64,000 nucleotides of DNA from Paenibacillus sp. OK003. GTDB taxonomy: Bacteria; Bacillota; Bacilli; Paenibacillales; Paenibacillaceae. Under the pieces are notes generated by a model. It did no database searches, had not been told where the DNA came from, and saw nothing but the letters and a program-made list of their open reading frames with translations. The DNA lies in assembly GCF_900109515.1 (NCBI RefSeq), contig NZ_FOBD01000004.1, forward strand, positions 248,001-312,000, written 5' to 3'. A program made the position numbers and the translations under genes. This document shows positions 57,090 to 64,000 of the stretch, piece after piece. Numbering within the stretch: position 1 is the stretch's first letter; each line of letters opens with the position of its first letter.

Positions 57090-57372
57090 CTATTTGTATA
57101 AATTGCATAAAAGTTTGTAGTTAAATATACATGAAACCAAATAAAAATACGAGATAAAAAGCCATAAAATGTTTTTTAAGGCTTATTAAAATCTTCTATG
57201 GATCTGTCATACGATGTAAAGGTTAGATATTGAAGACAGGCTGAACATTCCTTTAAGAGTTATATAACGTGAAGTTAAGCGAATATACTGGATTAAAAAA
57301 TTAGTTTTGGTAAGATGGTAGTAAGACCTCGGTATCCGTGGTTTTTTTATCTATATGAAGGAGGAGAACAAC

Positions 57373-57447
57373 ATGATGAAGAAAAACATCAGAATCAACA
57401 TGGAGAACAAGGCTTGTATAGGAGGTGAGATTTATTATGAACCATAG
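57373..57447 (+). CDS. 24-residue leader ORF overlapping the GreA-like gene
   Basis: ATG 57373 follows AAGGAGGAGAACAAC. The peptide begins MMKKNIRINMENKACIGGEI, and its TAG (57445-57447) overlaps the next ATG at 57437. The codons also contain the ribosome binding site GGAGGTGAG of that gene. It resembles the leader at 37369 in size and overlap. About 40 nt upstream, ACC-T-CGG/CCG-T-GGT pairs and runs into seven T, a possible attenuator. Confidence 0.45.
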   Translation: MMKKNIRINMENKACIGGEIYYEP

Positions 57448-57910
57448 GACCTCCTTTCAAAATTGCAGAGAAATGCTGGTGAACCAGCTCATTATATTCG
57501 GTGAAGAGAAAAGAACATTTCTCGACGCCTATTTTGACGTGCGTGATCCGGAACGTTCACAGATGGAACGGCTGCTCGGGAACTATACGACGTGTGTGGA
57601 GAAGCTGCTCCTTGGTTCGGATGAAGCTCTGGACTCGGTGGTACTTATCGGTAGCCTGATCCGTTTTGAATACGTTGACTTCCACACATCCGATTCGTTC
57701 ACCATTGTTATGCCGGATGATGCTGATCCGGATGCCGGCTATATTTCTTTCCTTTCCCCTGTAGGTCAGCAATTACTGCTTAGTCGCAAAGGAGAAGTGA
57801 AGTCGATTAATATACCGGCTGGCTCCATGCGGGTACGTATTACAGACATTGCGTTGAACAATAAGTCCTTGAACCCGATGTCCACTGGAGGTGCAGATCA
57901 TGCACTTTAA
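57437..57910 (+). CDS. GreA/GreB C-terminal-domain-like protein of the KhtTU operon
   Basis: This 157-residue protein has a helical N-terminus (about 1-70) and a C-terminal domain (about 72-148) matching the GreA/GreB FKBP-like fold: VVLIGSLIRFEYVDFHTSDS, MPDDADPDAGYISFLSPVGQ and INIPAGSMRVRITDI. ATG 57437 follows AGGAGGTGAG. It overlaps khtT by 11 nt and takes the place that KhtS occupies in the Bacillus khtSTU operon. It may act on RNA polymerase or have been recruited as an antiporter regulator; there is no proof of either. Confidence 0.75.
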   Translation: MNHRTSFQNCREMLVNQLIIFGEEKRTFLDAYFDVRDPERSQMERLLGNYTTCVEKLLLGSDEALDSVVLIGSLIRFEYVDFHTSDSFTIVMPDDADPDAGYISFLSPVGQQLLLSRKGEVKSINIPAGSMRVRITDIALNNKSLNPMSTGGADHAL

Positions 57911-58406
57911 AGAGACGGATTTGCCGGGAATTGGACGCAAATATTGGCTGCACACACGCAGCGGTGAACATCTGGTCATTGTCATCCATAATGATGAGCG
58001 GCGTGACCTGTTTCATATGGAGTCAGGCGATTCGCCTGAAGAACTGGGAGACATGGTGTCACTGGTCACACTGGATGATGATGAGGCACGTGCGGTAGCC
58101 GCTATTGTTGGCGGCATGACGTACAAACCAACCTTTCAGGATGAACGTGAAGTTATGTTGGAGGGACTGTTAATTGAGTGGCTTCGTATTGAGCCGCATT
58201 CAGAGAGCATAGGAAGAACGATCGGAGAACTGAATATTCGTCAGGCAACTGGAGCGGTTATTCTGGCTGTGGTGGAGAAGAACAGGACGAAGCAGTTTAA
58301 TCCGGGTCCGGATTTTATCTTTACCGCGGGGGCTACGGTTGTTGTCTCTGGTGAGCGGGATCAGATCAAACTGTTAAAACGGTTGTTATCGAATGGACGG
58401 CTCTAG
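57900..58406 (+). CDS. khtT: TrkA-C domain regulatory subunit of a K+/H+ antiporter
   Basis: This 168-residue cytoplasmic protein ends in an RCK_C/TrkA-C domain (about 95-165; SIGRTIGELNIRQATGAVIL, then FIFTAGATVVVSGERDQI), the nucleotide-sensing part of KhtT. The N-terminal half resembles KhtT of Bacillus (FKETDLPGIGRKYWLHTRSG). ATG 57900 follows GGAGG and overlaps the gene before. It gates KhtU, encoded 3 nt downstream; c-di-AMP control is known for the Bacillus protein and inferred here. Confidence 0.87.
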   Translation: MHFKETDLPGIGRKYWLHTRSGEHLVIVIHNDERRDLFHMESGDSPEELGDMVSLVTLDDDEARAVAAIVGGMTYKPTFQDEREVMLEGLLIEWLRIEPHSESIGRTIGELNIRQATGAVILAVVEKNRTKQFNPGPDFIFTAGATVVVSGERDQIKLLKRLLSNGRL

Positions 58407-58409
58407 CCT

Positions 58410-59615
58410 ATGGATATGCTCATATTCGAAGTGGGGATTGCCGTTGCGCTGATTACACTTACGGGGCTAATATCTGCACGATTACGATTCTCGGTCATTC
58501 CGTTCTACATACTAATCGGTATGGCTGTTGGACCACATGCACCACAGATTGGTATTGTGGATTTGCGTTTTATCGAAAGCTCGTCCTTTATTGAATTTAT
58601 GGGCAGGCTGGGTATTCTGTTTCTACTCTTTTATCTGGGACTGGAATTTTCGGTATCTCGTCTATTGAAGTCAGGCAAAGCCATTTTGACCGGAGGTATG
58701 TTCTACGTTGGACTAAATTTTGCTTCCGGTCTGCTGCTGGGATGGTTCATGGAGCTGCCACTTAAGGAAACATTGGTTGTCTGTGGCATTATGACGAGTT
58801 CTTCCACAGCGATAGTGGCTAAAGTACTCGTGGATCTGAAGCGCACGGCGAACCCGGAGACAGAAATTATTATGGGCATGATCATGTTTGATGATCTGTT
58901 CATCGCCATCCATATCTCGATTCTGACGGGGCTTGTGCTTAGTGGGGCTACCTCATTCCTCAGCGTCTTGCTCGTATCCCTGTCTGCGCTGCTCTTTATT
59001 GTGCTATTTCTGATCATAGGCAGGAAATGCATCAAGTATATTGATAAGGCACTCAACATCAAGTCATCGGAGTTGTTTCTACTTACCGTTATGACGCTGC
59101 TCTTTTTGGTGGCGGGTTTCTCGGAAACGCTGCATGTAGCCGAAGCGATTGGAGCTTTGATGATGGGGCTGGTTCTGGGAGAATCGAGACATGCCAGCCG
59201 AATTGAGCATCAGATTATGCCGTTCAAAGATTTCTTTGGGGCCATCTTCTTTTTCAGCTTTGGCCTGACCATTGAACCTTCCTCCCTCGGCGGAGCCGTT
59301 GGCATGACGATCATTGCGGTGGTTCTGACGATTGCCAGCAACTACGGAGCAGGAATGATCGCTGGAAGATTGGCGGGGATGACTCCCAAGGCTTCTCTCA
59401 ATGTGGGATTCACGCTAGTGTCCCGTGGAGAGTTTTCTATCATTATGGCGAACATCGGTAAGGCAGGAGGCCTGATGGCATCCATTCAGTCTTTTGCCGT
59501 GTTATATGTGTTGATTCTGGCGGTGCTGGGCCCGATTCTGACGAAAGAATCACCCTGGATCTACAGTCAGTATGCCCGCTTGAGGAAAAGAATGAAACGA
59601 AGGCAGACAGAGTGA
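58410..59615 (+). CDS. khtU: CPA2-family K+/H+ antiporter
   Basis: This 401-residue membrane protein has about twelve helices of the KefB/KhtU type: FLLFYLGLEFSVSRLLKSGK, SSSTAIVAKVLVDLK, MIMFDDLFIAIHIS (antiporter Asp pair) and LVSRGEFSIIMANIG. It starts 3 nt after khtT and ends with a short basic tail. It would expel K+ or NH4+ in exchange for protons during alkaline or osmotic shifts. Confidence 0.9.
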   Translation: MDMLIFEVGIAVALITLTGLISARLRFSVIPFYILIGMAVGPHAPQIGIVDLRFIESSSFIEFMGRLGILFLLFYLGLEFSVSRLLKSGKAILTGGMFYVGLNFASGLLLGWFMELPLKETLVVCGIMTSSSTAIVAKVLVDLKRTANPETEIIMGMIMFDDLFIAIHISILTGLVLSGATSFLSVLLVSLSALLFIVLFLIIGRKCIKYIDKALNIKSSELFLLTVMTLLFLVAGFSETLHVAEAIGALMMGLVLGESRHASRIEHQIMPFKDFFGAIFFFSFGLTIEPSSLGGAVGMTIIAVVLTIASNYGAGMIAGRLAGMTPKASLNVGFTLVSRGEFSIIMANIGKAGGLMASIQSFAVLYVLILAVLGPILTKESPWIYSQYARLRKRMKRRQTE

Positions 59616-59702
59616 ATCTGTCCGAACTGTTGTTGCCTTTGTGAAAAGGATAGGATAGCAACCAAATGTGACTCTGGATTGAGTTTCTGGGCTTGGGTCG
59701 AT

Positions 59703-59756
59703 AAGCGTCACGCCGCTTGGAGAAGTAAATTTCTCCCCGGTGTGGCGCTTTTCTTT
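59703..59756 (+). terminator. Terminator of the khtTU operon
   Basis: AAGCGTCACGCCG pairs imperfectly with CGGTGTGGCGCTT, with an inner GGAGAA/TTCTCC stem, followed by TTCTTTTTAT. Confidence 0.8.
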
Positions 59757-59974
59757 TTATGGAATGGATGAGTACATTAGCGGGTCTAAACACCTAATTC
59801 AAGTGAGGTAAACATGTTGTTTTCATGCTCGTGAAGGGTCGAACTAGGGTGGGACTTTGGATGCGATTTAGCTGATTGTATTGAAAAAAATCATAATTTA
59901 TGTAAAATAATGTTATATTCGAATCTAGTAACCTAGTAGTCTAGCATGTATCTGACGACAAGGAGGATTTTGGC

Positions 59975-60691
59975 ATGAATCAAACAAGCAGATTTCAACG
60001 GTTAAAATGGGTAGGTACCACGTTATTGTTAGGCTTAGTGCTGTTTGCATTACCGGCATCTGCCGCATGGAATGATACATACAAAGGTTACGCTACTTAC
60101 ACAGGTTCAGGATACTCGGGAGGGGCTCTGCTATTAGACCCTATTCCTGCGGACATGCAAATTACGGCACTTAATCCATATCAGCTTAATTATAATGGCG
60201 TCAAGGCTGCTCTGGCGGGAGCGTATCTGGAAGTGCAGGGTCCCAAAGGCAAAACGACCGTATATGTAACGGATCTGTATCCTGAGGGAGCCAGTGGTGC
60301 GCTGGATCTTTCACCAAATGCCTTTAACCTCATCGGGGACCCGAAGGCAGGCAAAATTGATATCAGCTGGAAAGTTGTCAAAGCTCCGGTCAAAGGCAAC
60401 GTCTCCTATCGGATCAAGGAAGGCAGCAGTCAGTGGTGGGCGGCAATTCAGGTCCGTAATCATAAATATCCGGTGCTGAAGCTCGAAGTGAAGCAAAAGG
60501 ATGGCACATGGCTCAATCTGGAGAAACAGGACTATAATCATTTCCTGGGAACTGGACTGGGCAAAGAAAAATTGAACATCCGCATCACCGATATTCGCGG
60601 TCAGGTAGTGAATGATACTATTCCGGCTTTGCCTGAAAATGGATCGGGTGGAGCTTATATTGTACCGGGTAATGTACAGTTTCCGGATTGA
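59975..60691 (+). CDS. Bacterial expansin (EXLX1/YoaJ type)
   Basis: This 238-residue secreted protein has a signal peptide (cleaved near ASA-AWN, residue 31). Domain D1 (about 32-135, six-stranded double-psi barrel) has GYATYTGSGYSGGALLLDPI and TDLYPEGASGALDLS, including the conserved Asp. Domain D2 (about 140-235, CBM63) has SSQWWAAIQVRNHKYPVLKL with surface aromatics. It loosens plant cell wall cellulose without hydrolysis. AAGGAGG precedes the ATG. It fits a plant-associated bacterium, as do the galactan enzymes. Confidence 0.9.
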   Translation: MNQTSRFQRLKWVGTTLLLGLVLFALPASAAWNDTYKGYATYTGSGYSGGALLLDPIPADMQITALNPYQLNYNGVKAALAGAYLEVQGPKGKTTVYVTDLYPEGASGALDLSPNAFNLIGDPKAGKIDISWKVVKAPVKGNVSYRIKEGSSQWWAAIQVRNHKYPVLKLEVKQKDGTWLNLEKQDYNHFLGTGLGKEKLNIRITDIRGQVVNDTIPALPENGSGGAYIVPGNVQFPD

Positions 60692-60743
60692 CAGAGGTAG
60701 GAAGATTGTTTACAAAGAATTATGGTCAAAAGTATGCTTAACG

Positions 60744-60772
60744 AAAAGTCGTGCAATGCACGGCTTTTTTTG
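60744..60772 (+). terminator. Terminator after the expansin gene
   Basis: AGTCGTGC and GCACGGCT pair around AAT, followed by seven T. Confidence 0.8.
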
Positions 60773-60838
60773 GTTATATAAGATGATGCTCATGCAGCTG
60801 AATTAAATGGTTTTTTGCGACAAAGGAGAATGTACAGC

Positions 60839-61795
60839 ATGGATAATCTGCCTTCATATCATTCATCACATCATTATTGGAAACAGTATCAAGCCTTTTT
60901 CCCGGGTGAAATAAGGCTAGGGGACCATGCGAATCCTGAAGAGGAGTGGTGGGAATCGAACGGGGTTCATCTGCACATCGATCGTCTGCCCGCGCCCGAT
61001 TCGCCGATCAAAATTCTGTTCATTCACGGAGCCGGAGGCAATGGCAGGTTGCTCGCTCCTTATGCTCGAATGTTACAGCTTCGAGGCTACGAGGTAGTAT
61101 CGCCAGATCTTCCACCGTATGGGTTGAGCTATCCGTTGCCTGGGACACATGTCAACTATGATCTTTGGATCAAGCTGCTTGTTTCACTCGCTGATCGCGA
61201 ATATAAGAAAGACGGCAAGCCGATCGTGGCGTTGGGAAGCAGCATCGGAGGCATGCTGGCCTATCACATGAGTGCACGCAGTGAGCACGTACAAGGCTTG
61301 ATCGTAACCACATTTGTGGACACGAGTGATGCGGGTATGCGTGACCAGCTTGCACCAAACCGTCTGGTGAGCCGATGGGGCAAACGCATGATGGATCAGT
61401 TTCCGGCTTTACTGGATCATATACGGATCTCTGTGAAGCAAGTATCACGTATGCAGCTGATTACCAATAATCCGGGTTTAACCCGACTTATTATGAATGA
61501 TCCACAGGCGGCAGCGACGCGTGTCCCGTTGGAACTGTTAAGAACATTCCTGAATAAGAAGCCGGAGGTGAACCCGGAAGACTTTGACCAATGTCCTGTA
61601 CTGCTGGTTCACCCCGAACTGGACCCGATGACACCATTACGGTTCAGCCAATCTTTTTTTGATCGATTGAAGGTGGAAAAGGAATGCGTAGTGTTGGAAG
61701 GAGCGGGTCACTTCCCTATAGAACAGCCAGGGCTGAATCAATTGGAGGAAGCCGTGTTACGATTTTTACATAAGATTCAAGCGCAACATTCATGA
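60839..61795 (+). CDS. Alpha/beta hydrolase
   Basis: This 318-residue cytoplasmic hydrolase shows the oxyanion strand ILFIHGAGGNGRLLAPYARM, nucleophile elbow ALGSSIGGM, acid Asp near HPELDPMTPL and His in LEGAGHFPIEQPG. ATG 60839 follows AAAGGAG by 10 nt. Its 3' end overlaps the convergent PhzF gene by 6 bp. The substrate is unknown. Confidence 0.87.
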   Translation: MDNLPSYHSSHHYWKQYQAFFPGEIRLGDHANPEEEWWESNGVHLHIDRLPAPDSPIKILFIHGAGGNGRLLAPYARMLQLRGYEVVSPDLPPYGLSYPLPGTHVNYDLWIKLLVSLADREYKKDGKPIVALGSSIGGMLAYHMSARSEHVQGLIVTTFVDTSDAGMRDQLAPNRLVSRWGKRMMDQFPALLDHIRISVKQVSRMQLITNNPGLTRLIMNDPQAAATRVPLELLRTFLNKKPEVNPEDFDQCPVLLVHPELDPMTPLRFSQSFFDRLKVEKECVVLEGAGHFPIEQPGLNQLEEAVLRFLHKIQAQHS

Positions 61796-62668
61796 AAGTT
61801 GAATTCGAATGTTCTCTATATGAACCGCGACCCCGCCCACTTGAATCTTTGTAATTTCATTGGAAACGCCCAACGTTAATCTGACTCGAATCTCTGAGGG
61901 ACGGTTCATGGTGTATCCTTGTCTAATCATATAGGTTGTATCGTGGGGATCTGAAAGTTGGTTGAACTTATGTAAATAACAGAGTAAAGCACCGTTAGAA
62001 GTACCCGTTGCGCTCTCTTCCGGGATATCGTAAAGGGGAGCAAAATTCCGGCATTCTGCCAGAGTGCTCTCTTTATCTGGTTCGAGTGCAAATACGTGAT
62101 AACCTACGACATGGTTAGCTTTGCTAATTTTAGCGATAAGCTGAAAATCAGGAATGATTTTTGACAGAACATCAACATGGTTAACTCCAATCAAGATATC
62201 GCGCAATCCGGTAGATACGATCTGTACAGGTAGTTCGGGATGTAAATCATGTGTAGAAATACCCAGAGAATCTGCAATGTCTTGTCGGTCAACGAGCTCT
62301 CCGAACTCCGGAAGGGTCTGAGACAGATAGATTTCACCATTGTTCTGGACAACCACTTCAAGTATTCCGGCCAGTGTCTCCAGTGTGAATGTACCTACCT
62401 CAACGATATGCTGTGCTTTCATTAAATAAAATAAGGCAATCGTTGCATGTCCACATAGATCAACTTCATCACTAGGAGTGAAGTAACGAACTTTGAAATC
62501 AGCCTGGTCCGATGGCATAACAAACGCGGTCTCTGAGAATCCAACTTGTCTGGCAATCTCCTGCATTTGGGAGTCGGATAAATGTTCTGCTTGTAAAACA
62601 ACGCCTGCGGGGTTTCCACCGAGAGGCTTGTCCGAAAATGCATGTAATGTGCTTACTTCAATTTCCAC
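61790..62668 (-). CDS. PhzF-family isomerase
   Basis: This 292-residue protein of the diaminopimelate-epimerase fold begins with VSTLHAFSDKPLGGNPAGVV. It has the catalytic Glu in GFSETAFV, DLCGHATIALFYL, and near the end EESATGTSNGALLCYL. The start is GTG 62668 after GAGGT. The family includes PhzF of phenazine synthesis and uncharacterised isomerases; no phenazine genes are nearby, so the role is open. Confidence 0.9.
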   Translation of the reverse strand: MEIEVSTLHAFSDKPLGGNPAGVVLQAEHLSDSQMQEIARQVGFSETAFVMPSDQADFKVRYFTPSDEVDLCGHATIALFYLMKAQHIVEVGTFTLETLAGILEVVVQNNGEIYLSQTLPEFGELVDRQDIADSLGISTHDLHPELPVQIVSTGLRDILIGVNHVDVLSKIIPDFQLIAKISKANHVVGYHVFALEPDKESTLAECRNFAPLYDIPEESATGTSNGALLCYLHKFNQLSDPHDTTYMIRQGYTMNRPSEIRVRLTLGVSNEITKIQVGGVAVHIENIRIQLS

Positions 62669-62763
62669 ATCGCTACCTCGCTTGTTCAGTTATTTAGGTT
62701 CAATCGTTCTCCATTATATCACGGTTCCTGATCGGGCTTGTGAACCCAAACAACCTGCTGTGA

Positions 62764-63243
62764 ATTCATGAATATAGGATTACGGTATATACTAGACTTT
62801 GCGATGTAATAAATTTCCCAAGATCGGAAGATGGTACAAAAGCTTGGGCTGAACACCAGGCATCCCGTGGTCCTGATGGGGATAAAATTATGCTCGCGGT
62901 CGAGACTTTAGATGGAGTATTAGTGGGAAGTATAAGTTCGAATAACTGTGATACCCGCAATGGAACTTTTACGTACGGTGTTGCTATCTTTAGAGAATTT
63001 TGGCGCAATGGTTATGCTTCAGAAGCTATAAAGATATTGTTGCGATATTACTTTGAGGAATTACGCTATCAGAAAGTTACCGCACATGTTTATGCTTTTA
63101 ATGAAGGTTCATTAGAACTTCATGAGCGTCTTGGATTTGTCCAAGAAGGGAAACTCAGAGATATGTTATTCACTAATGGACAGCATTACGATGAGTATCT
63201 CTATGGTATGACTAAAAGTGAATACTCGAAAATGAAGATATGA
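62764..63243 (+). pseudogene. 5'-truncated GNAT acetyltransferase
   Basis: The frame is open from 62764 after a TGA, but has no start codon before ATG 62890. Codons before that ATG (VINFPRSEDGTKAWAEHQAS) read as genuine GNAT sequence, so translation from 62890 would miss part of the domain. The rest carries motif A (GVAIFREFWRNGYASEAIKI) and motif B (SLELHERLGFVQEGKLRDM) to a normal end. The upstream part, with promoter and first strands, appears deleted. A product from ATG 62890 would be 117 residues. Confidence 0.65.
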
Positions 63244-63248
63244 GAGTA

Positions 63249-63273
63249 GGCTACCCTAGTGGTAGCCTTTTTT
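63249..63273 (+). terminator. Terminator after the GNAT fragment
   Basis: GGCTACC and GGTAGCC pair around CTAGT, followed by six T. The 355 nt from here to the next gene hold only a weak minus-strand frame and a second hairpin. Confidence 0.85.
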
Positions 63274-63553
63274 CGAATAACGGTAAACGAAAAATTTAAC
63301 TCTGAGGCGAGATGTAGGCGGAATGATTTCTTTAGTTGGGGCTCCGATTTGTTGATGTTCATTTTCAAATGTAACTCTCAGAACATGATCCTCTAAAAGG
63401 GGTCTCTTATATAGCATAAGAGACCTCGATGAAAGTGATATTTCTGCTAAAAGAAGCAATTTATTCTTATGTAGCCTATTTACCTTTTACCATACGGCAA
63501 ATCTGTTCCAGTCATTAAACCCACGATATGAGCTAATTGATTATTATCAAATT

Positions 63554-63594
63554 AAAAAAACTTTGCTGACGGAAGATGTCAGTGAAGTTTTTTT
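63554..63594. terminator. A/T-flanked hairpin before the DJ-1/PfpI gene
   Basis: AAAAAAACTT...TGAC pairs with GTCA...AAGTTTTTTT. It would terminate in either direction, although no gene ends directly before it. It is 34 nt upstream of the next start and could instead act as an attenuator. Confidence 0.55.
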
Positions 63595-63628
63595 ATAATA
63601 GGGGTATCCACTAGAAGGGAAGTGCACT

Positions 63629-64000
63629 ATGCATACAAAAAAAGCATATCTTTATGTATTTGATACGATGTCAGACTGGGAGGTAGGTTATTTAATTGCT
63701 GAACTAAACTCGGGAAGGTATTTTAAGAAAGAGCTGGAGCCGATAGAGGTGGTTGCTGTTGGTGTTGATAAAAGTCCGGTGACTACCATGGGAGGATTGG
63801 AGATATTACCTCGCATTTCAGTTGATGAGTGTAAGTTGGAAAGTACGGATGTGTTGATACTTCCAGGCGGGAATACTTGGATGGATTCCATTCACGAGCC
63901 TATATTGAAAAAAGCTTCGACGTCTTTGGAAAAAGGTCATGTTGTTGCGGCAATATGTGGTGCAACCGTTGGACTTGCGAGGGCGGGATTGCTAGACTCC
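63629..64000 (+). CDS. DJ-1/PfpI-family protein, partial (runs off the window)
   Basis: The first 124 residues are present. ATG 63629 follows AGAAGGGAAG. The start KAYLYVFDTMSDWEVGYLIA and the nucleophile elbow VVAAICGATVGLARAG (with the reactive Cys) identify a type 1 glutamine amidotransferase-like/DJ-1 protein. LILPGGNTW is the glycine loop before it. The C-terminus lies beyond base 64000, so length and subclass remain open. Confidence 0.85.
   Translation, partial: MHTKKAYLYVFDTMSDWEVGYLIAELNSGRYFKKELEPIEVVAVGVDKSPVTTMGGLEILPRISVDECKLESTDVLILPGGNTWMDSIHEPILKKASTSLEKGHVVAAICGATVGLARAGLLDS

Noticed and set aside
63256..63459. 67-codon minus-strand frame between the GNAT fragment and the DJ-1/PfpI gene
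   Set aside because: No ribosome binding site and no recognisable fold; it ends inside a terminator hairpin of the plus-strand gene.

Overview
The window looks like a Paenibacillus chromosome. This is inferred from gene content, not a marker gene: two carbohydrate ABC importers with lipoprotein binding subunits and no ATPase of their own, many secreted glycoside hydrolases with lectin or CBM modules, LacI/ROK regulators, purine-rich ribosome binding sites with frequent TTG and GTG starts, and housekeeping genes (ddh, gdhA, exoA) of Firmicute type. The last gene runs off the right edge.

Left part, 1-8.9 kb: a dextran/isomalto-oligosaccharide locus. It holds a LacI regulator with three matching operators, a GH13 oligo-1,6-glucosidase, a binding lipoprotein, two permeases and a secreted GH66 dextranase. 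From 9 to 22.5 kb lies an AT-rich mosaic of small accessory genes: TetR, a DinG-like helicase with an in-frame stop, orphan membrane proteins and lipoproteins, a small kinase, GNAT, RarD, a deleted DinB-like gene and an antitoxin fragment. A higher-GC ROK regulator/MFS sugar transporter pair sits inside it. The sequence CTAACGGGCA recurs at gene ends in this mosaic. At 22.7-26.7 kb a giant GNAT fusion protein is coupled to an amidohydrolase.

Middle, 33-45.6 kb: a type II arabinogalactan locus. A LacI regulator with operators of the form ATGAAACCCNTTTCAT stands before a binding lipoprotein, two permeases, a membrane-anchored GH30 endo-beta-1,6-galactanase, a GH35 beta-galactosidase, a GH43-CBM42 arabinofuranosidase and a second GH30 with a ricin-B lectin domain. 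Secreted enzymes would trim arabinose and cut the galactan, the importer takes up oligomers, and GH35 works in the cytoplasm. At 47.1-50.7 kb is a catabolic operon (ASL-type lyase, amidohydrolase, ABC importer) ruined by several deletions.

Right part, 51-64 kb: exoA, two alpha/beta hydrolases, ddh, a Cys-rich pentapeptide-repeat protein, gdhA, a K+/H+ antiporter operon (khtT-khtU) headed by a GreA-like protein, a bacterial expansin, a PhzF protein, a 5'-truncated GNAT and a partial DJ-1/PfpI gene.

The most unusual non-coding signal is a 193-bp element present twice (26872-27064 and 50740-50932). Each copy has four diverged arms in -,-,+,+ order at identical offsets (0, 50, 117, 168), while the spacers are unrelated.
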